Below, one piece after another: positions 59,268 through 64,000 of a DNA stretch of 64,000 nt. Source of the DNA: Candidatus Tetragenococcus pullicola (GTDB lineage Bacteria; Bacillota; Bacilli; Lactobacillales; Enterococcaceae). The first letter of the stretch is position 1. Each line of letters starts with the position of its first letter. The notes below the pieces were generated by a model. The model saw nothing but the letters and a program-made list of their open reading frames with translations. It had not been told where the DNA came from and searched no databases. The stretch covers positions 1 to 64,000 of the forward strand of contig DXDB01000160.1 of assembly GCA_019115705.1 (NCBI GenBank), in the 5' to 3' direction. The translations under genes were made by a program, and so were the position numbers.

Positions 59268-59981
59268 ATGACACCTGAACAATTTCAACAAGAAGTCCTA
59301 GATTTGGGTTTTTCTTTAAATCAGAAACAAAGAGAACAATTTGAACGATATTATGAACTTCTGGTAGAATGGAACAAGAAAATGAATCTTACCGCCATTA
59401 CAGAAAAAGAAGAAGTTTACACGAAGCATTTTTTCGATTCTCTCACTTTAGTGAAAGTTTCTAGCTTTACTGGTAAGGCAAGCTTATGTGATGTGGGTGC
59501 TGGCGCCGGTTTTCCAAGTTTACCACTCAAGATTTTATTTCCAGAACTTCAGGTAACAATCATCGATTCTTTAAAAAAGAGAATTACTTTTTTAGAGACG
59601 TTAGTCAGTGATTTAGGACTAGAAAATGTTACGTTATGGCATGGCCGAGCAGAAGACTTTGGTCAAGATAAAAACAAGCGCGCCACTTATGATTTTGTTA
59701 CGGCTCGCGCAGTGGCTCGTTTAAATGTATTGGCAGAACTTTGTATGCCATTAGTTAAAAAAGAAGGCTTTTTTTATGCCTTAAAAGCTGCTAAGAGTGA
59801 AGAAGAGCTGGGCGAAGCTAGACATGCCATTGGACTTTTAGGTGGGAAATTTATAGAAGATAAGGTTTTTACTTTACCAGAATCAGAAGATGAACGGCAT
59901 CTTTTAATTATTCAGAAAAAGAAAGAAACACCTAATAAATACCCAAGAAAAGCGGGTTTACCCAATAAAAAACCATTATAG
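59268..59981 (+). CDS. rsmG: 16S rRNA (guanine527-N7)-methyltransferase RsmG (ATG at 59268)
   Basis: [18 protein letters not shown]...[33 protein letters not shown]. Confidence 0.96.
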   Translation: MTPEQFQQEVLDLGFSLNQKQREQFERYYELLVEWNKKMNLTAITEKEEVYTKHFFDSLTLVKVSSFTGKASLCDVGAGAGFPSLPLKILFPELQVTIIDSLKKRITFLETLVSDLGLENVTLWHGRAEDFGQDKNKRATYDFVTARAVARLNVLAELCMPLVKKEGFFYALKAAKSEEELGEARHAIGLLGGKFIEDKVFTLPESEDERHLLIIQKKKETPNKYPRKAGLPNKKPL

Positions 59982-59999
59982 TTGAAAGAGGAGGAAACT

Positions 60000-60764
60000 A
60001 TGGTACGAATCATCTCTGTTGCAAATCAAAAAGGCGGCGTTGGTAAAACAACGACGACGGTTAATTTGGGAGCTAGTCTAGCTCTTATGGGAAAGAAAGT
60101 GTTATTAGTAGACATCGATGCGCAAGGCAATGCGACTAGTGGCATGGGAGTTAGAAAACCTGATGTTACTCAAGATGTTTACGACGTGTTAGTCAATGAA
60201 ATCCCAATGGAAGAAGTTATTTTACCAAGTTCGCGCGAAAACTTAGATATTGTACCAGCCACTTTGCAATTAGCCGGTGCGGAAATTGAGTTGACGTCTA
60301 TGATGGCGCGCGAATCTCGCTTAAAAAGTGCCTTAGCTACTGTGAAAGATCGCTATGATTTTATTTTGATTGATTGTCCACCTTCGTTAGGTCATCTGAC
60401 GATTAACGCATTTACGGCTAGTCATTCGATTTTGATCCCAGTTCAATGTGAATACTACGCCTTAGAAGGATTGAGTCAATTGTTGAATACTGTTCGACTC
60501 GTTCAAAAACATTTTAATCCAACATTAAAAATCGAAGGTGTCGTGTTAACCATGTATGATGCACGAACCAATCTTGGTGCGGAAGTCATTGAAGAAGTCA
60601 GACGGTATTTTCAAGAAAAAGTTTATGATACAATTATTCCGAGAAATATCCGTTTGTCAGAAGCGCCTAGTCACGGCTTATCCATCATTGATTATGATGA
60701 ACGGTCTAAAGGGGCTCAAGTATATCAAGCCTTAGCAAAGGAAGTGTTGACTCGTGAAGAATAA
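60000..60764 (+). CDS. parA: ParA/Soj chromosome partitioning ATPase (ATG at 60000)
   Basis: RIISVANQKGGVGKTTTTVNLGASLA; VDIDAQGNATSG. Confidence 0.97.
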   Translation: MVRIISVANQKGGVGKTTTTVNLGASLALMGKKVLLVDIDAQGNATSGMGVRKPDVTQDVYDVLVNEIPMEEVILPSSRENLDIVPATLQLAGAEIELTSMMARESRLKSALATVKDRYDFILIDCPPSLGHLTINAFTASHSILIPVQCEYYALEGLSQLLNTVRLVQKHFNPTLKIEGVVLTMYDARTNLGAEVIEEVRRYFQEKVYDTIIPRNIRLSEAPSHGLSIIDYDERSKGAQVYQALAKEVLTREE

Positions 60765-61632
60765 AGTCAAAAGTTTGGGCAAAGGCATCGATGCCTTGTT
60801 TCAAGAATTAGAAGAAGTGGATGTAAAAAAAGAAGAAGTTGTACAACTTTCGTTAAATGAGTTACGTCCCAATCCGTATCAACCCAGAAAGACCTTTGAT
60901 GAAACTTCTTTACAAGAACTTGCTAACTCGATTGAACGTTCAGGAGTCTTTCAACCAATTATCGTGCGTCGCTCTACTGTCAAAGGGTATGAAATCATTG
61001 CAGGCGAGCGCCGTTTTCGAGCCTCTAAATTGGCTAAGACACAAACAATTCCTGCCATCATCCGTGAGTTTGATGAAGAAAGCATGATGCAAGTTGCGGT
61101 GATGGAAAACTTGCAACGAGAGGATTTGAATCCTTTAGAAGAAGCTGAAGCCTATGAAATGTTGATGAAAAACTTGAAATTAACACAAGCCGAAGTGGCG
61201 GAACGTTTAGGCAAGAGTCGTTCTTATGTCGCCAATTATTTACGTCTATTAACTTTACCAAAATTGGTCAAAGAAATGGTTGAAGATGAACGGTTGTCGA
61301 TGGGACAAGCTCGCACGCTGTTAGGGCTTAAAAATAAAGAGCAGATTTTGAAATTAGCCAATCGTTGTGTCAAAGAAGGTCTGACTGTTCGGCAATTAGA
61401 ACAAATGGTTGCCAACATGAACGAAGAAAAAACGAAGAAAAAAGTACCCCGAGTGATTAAAGAAAAACCTTATTATCTTCGTGAAAGTGAAGATCGTTTA
61501 ATGGATAAGTTTGGAACAAGTGTCGAAATACGTGAGAAAAAAGGCAAAGGAAAAATCGAAATTGAATATTTATCGCAAAGTGATTTAACACGAATTTTAG
61601 ATATTTTAGAAATCCGTTTTGACGAAGCTTAA
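60754..61632 (+). CDS. parB: ParB/Spo0J chromosome partitioning protein (GTG start)
   Basis: LGKGIDALF; LRPNPYQPRKTFDETSLQELANSI; IIAGERRFRASKLA. Confidence 0.96.
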   Translation: MKNKVKSLGKGIDALFQELEEVDVKKEEVVQLSLNELRPNPYQPRKTFDETSLQELANSIERSGVFQPIIVRRSTVKGYEIIAGERRFRASKLAKTQTIPAIIREFDEESMMQVAVMENLQREDLNPLEEAEAYEMLMKNLKLTQAEVAERLGKSRSYVANYLRLLTLPKLVKEMVEDERLSMGQARTLLGLKNKEQILKLANRCVKEGLTVRQLEQMVANMNEEKTKKKVPRVIKEKPYYLRESEDRLMDKFGTSVEIREKKGKGKIEIEYLSQSDLTRILDILEIRFDEA

Positions 61633-61645
61633 GCGAGGTGAGACT

Positions 61646-61834
61646 ATGTATGATTTAGGAGATATCATTGAAATGAAAAAGCCCCATGCTTGCCAAACCA
61701 ATCGTTGGCAAATCATTCGCATGGGTGCCGATATTAAGATAAAATGTGAAAATTGTGGGCATATTGTGATGATGCCCCGTCGTGAATTCGAAAAGAAAAT
61801 GAAGAAAATTTTAGAAAAAAAAGAGAAAGAGTGA
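61646..61834 (+). CDS. DUF951 family protein (ATG at 61646)
   Basis: MYDLGDIIEMKKPHACQTNRWQIIRMGADIKIKCENCGHIVMMPR. Confidence 0.93.
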   Translation: MYDLGDIIEMKKPHACQTNRWQIIRMGADIKIKCENCGHIVMMPRREFEKKMKKILEKKEKE

Positions 61835-61841
61835 AGGCAAG

Positions 61842-62942
61842 ATGGCATTAACAGCTGGAATCGTTGGTTTACCCAATGTCGGAAAATCAACTTTATTCAA
61901 TGCAATTACAAAAGCTGGCGCAGAAGCAGCAAACTATCCTTTTGCAACAATCGATCCAAATGTGGGTATGGTAGAAGTTCCTGATGGACGTTTAAACCGA
62001 TTGACAGACTTGTTCCACCCGAAAAAAACGACACCAGCAACTTTTGAATTTACTGATATTGCTGGAATTGTGAAAGGAGCCAGTAAAGGAGAAGGATTAG
62101 GGAATCAATTTTTGAGTCATATTCGTCAAGTCGATGCCATTATTCATGTGGTTCGTTGTTTTGATGATGACAATATCACTCATGTTGAAGGAAGAGTTGA
62201 TCCTTTAGCTGACATTGAAACAATTAATTTAGAACTGGTTTTAGCTGATCTAGAATCCGTCACTAAACGGTATAATCGAGTTGAAAAAATAGCGAAGACA
62301 AAGGATAAAGAAGCTTTAGCTGAGTTTGCGGTTTTGCAAAAAATCAAACCTGTGTTAGAAGAAGGCCTCTCTGCTAGAACAATCGAATTTACTGAAGAAG
62401 AACAAAAAATTGTAAAAGGACTCTTCTTATTGACAACCAAGCCAGTTCTTTATGTCGCTAATGTTTCTGAAGATGAAGTGGCTGCAGCTGATGAGAATCA
62501 TTACGTACAAGCAGTGCAAGAATTTGCGAAAAGTGAAAATTCAGAAGTCATTGCCATTTGTGCAGAAGCTGAAGAAGAAATTGCGGAGTTAGAAGATGAA
62601 GACAAGCAAGAATTTTTAGAAGCAATGGGAATAAATGAATCCGGCTTAGATCGCTTGATTCAAGCTTCTTATAGTTTGTTAGGCTTGGCTACTTATTTCA
62701 CAGCCGGTGAACAAGAAGTACGGGCGTGGACCTTTAAAAAAGGAATCAAGGCACCACAAGCAGCAGGCATCATTCATACAGATTTTGAGCGTGGGTTTAT
62801 CCGTGCTGAAACAGTTTCTTATGAAGAATTAGATCGTTTGGAAACCATGCATGCTTGTAAAGAAGCTGGCTTGGTTCGTTCAGAAGGAAAAGAATACATT
62901 GTTCAAGATGGCGATGTCATGTTGTTTCGATTTAATGTCTGA
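61842..62942 (+). CDS. ychF: Redox-regulated ATPase YchF
   Basis: AGIVGLPNVGKSTLFNAITKAGAEAANYPFATIDPNVG. Confidence 0.97.
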   Translation: MALTAGIVGLPNVGKSTLFNAITKAGAEAANYPFATIDPNVGMVEVPDGRLNRLTDLFHPKKTTPATFEFTDIAGIVKGASKGEGLGNQFLSHIRQVDAIIHVVRCFDDDNITHVEGRVDPLADIETINLELVLADLESVTKRYNRVEKIAKTKDKEALAEFAVLQKIKPVLEEGLSARTIEFTEEEQKIVKGLFLLTTKPVLYVANVSEDEVAAADENHYVQAVQEFAKSENSEVIAICAEAEEEIAELEDEDKQEFLEAMGINESGLDRLIQASYSLLGLATYFTAGEQEVRAWTFKKGIKAPQAAGIIHTDFERGFIRAETVSYEELDRLETMHACKEAGLVRSEGKEYIVQDGDVMLFRFNV

Positions 62943-63033
62943 TTTATAAATGTTTCAAAAAAAGAAATGAATATGAAAGAAAGTATGGTAAAATAGCAAG
63001 TATAAAAAGGGCCTATAGAGGGGGAACAAGGTC

Positions 63034-63726
63034 ATGGAAACAGAAACATTGCGTGACTATGTAGCAGAAAATCGGGAACTGGAAAAAAAACTCACAAAAC
63101 GTAATGAACAATATATTTTTGATTTAAAAAAGTCTTTGGATGCGGCAAATTTATCCGAAGAAGAAAAAGCGGTCGCCTTACATGATATTTTGCCAGTTTT
63201 AGCAAAAGAGCAAAAAGGCGGGAAAACAGCGCGCCAATTGTATGGAACTGTTTCAGAATGTACCGAAGCCATTTTAAGTAAACCAAAAGAAGACAAAACC
63301 ACAAAACCTGTGTTAATGTGGCTAGATAATACATTATTAATCTTTGGTGTATTTAGCTTGATGATGGGCGCTATGGGCTTATTTGTTGAAAGTAGTCAGC
63401 AAGTCTACGGCATTCTCAGTCTGATTTTAATGGCAATGATGGGCGGTTGGGTCTTTTACTTGATGTATAAATATATGTATCAATACGAACGACCCGGTGC
63501 CGATAAGAGCCAACGACCAAAAATGTGGAAAATCATTTTGATCATGGTGGGCGCATTCTTTGCATGGACAGCAGTTATTTCGATTTCTGCTTTAATTCCA
63601 GGACCAATCAATGCTCAGTTAGATCCAGTCATTTTAGCAGTATTAGGCGGAGTTTCTCTACTAGTTAGATACTATTTGAAGAAAAAATATAATATCGTGG
63701 GTAGTTTGACGGTGCCAAGAAAATGA
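63034..63726 (+). CDS. DUF1129 family membrane protein
   Basis: Soluble N-terminus plus four TM segments; position downstream of ychF as in lactic acid bacteria. Confidence 0.8.
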   Translation: METETLRDYVAENRELEKKLTKRNEQYIFDLKKSLDAANLSEEEKAVALHDILPVLAKEQKGGKTARQLYGTVSECTEAILSKPKEDKTTKPVLMWLDNTLLIFGVFSLMMGAMGLFVESSQQVYGILSLILMAMMGGWVFYLMYKYMYQYERPGADKSQRPKMWKIILIMVGAFFAWTAVISISALIPGPINAQLDPVILAVLGGVSLLVRYYLKKKYNIVGSLTVPRK

Positions 63727-63736
63727 TAATTGGGAG

Positions 63737-63770
63737 CAAGTGTATCTAAGGATCACTTGTTTCTTTTTTT
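63737..63770 (+). terminator. Terminator after DUF1129
   Basis: CAAGTGTATCTAAGGATCACTTG followed by TTTCTTTTTTT. Confidence 0.65.
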
Positions 63771-64000
63771 ATAGAAGAAATTTTTTAAGAGGATACAATA
63801 TGTGACAGATCTATTTAAAAGTAATGATGCAACTACCAGAAGCCAAAAAAACAAAAAATAATGATCAAGGGACTATCTGGATCCATTTTCGTAAAGAGTA
63901 GTAAAAAGCTGTCTAAAAATACTATCCTTTCCTTAGTTTTCTCTAGTGTAAAGGATGGTGTCTATTTTTTGTAGGTACTCAAGACGCTTACGTCTAAATA

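Overview
Low-GC Firmicutes chromosome segment; gene style and the rsmG-soj-spo0J-ychF block suggest Enterococcus or a relative (inference). About 58 kb is a large heteroglycan-utilisation island, followed by conserved housekeeping genes (rsmG, parA/soj, parB/spo0J, DUF951, ychF, DUF1129; 59.2-63.7 kb). The island contains: two mannose-family PTS systems, each with a LevR-type sigma-54 activator; a YtcQ/LplA-type ABC importer with a YesMN-like two-component system; many glycosidases without signal peptides (GH28 x2, GH31, GH36 x2 with one interrupted by a stop, GH43 x2, GH88/105, GH127, GH42, DUF2264); and three very large secreted alginate-lyase-fold proteins. Most interesting observation: the secreted lyases sit in two paralogous modules, lyase -> SipW-type signal peptidase -> TasA/camelysin-like protein (-> lyase), and all three lyases end in the same Big_2-like C-terminal domain (...VTIRVTK/VTVRVTK). 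This suggests a fibre- or surface-assembled lyase display system. One sipW copy carries a ~107-bp MITE-like insertion with an 8-bp target duplication. At least four, probably five, sigma-54 (-24/-12) promoters form a regulon across the PTS operons, a GH28 gene and a secreted lyase. All family calls are from reading motifs by eye; no database searches were run.
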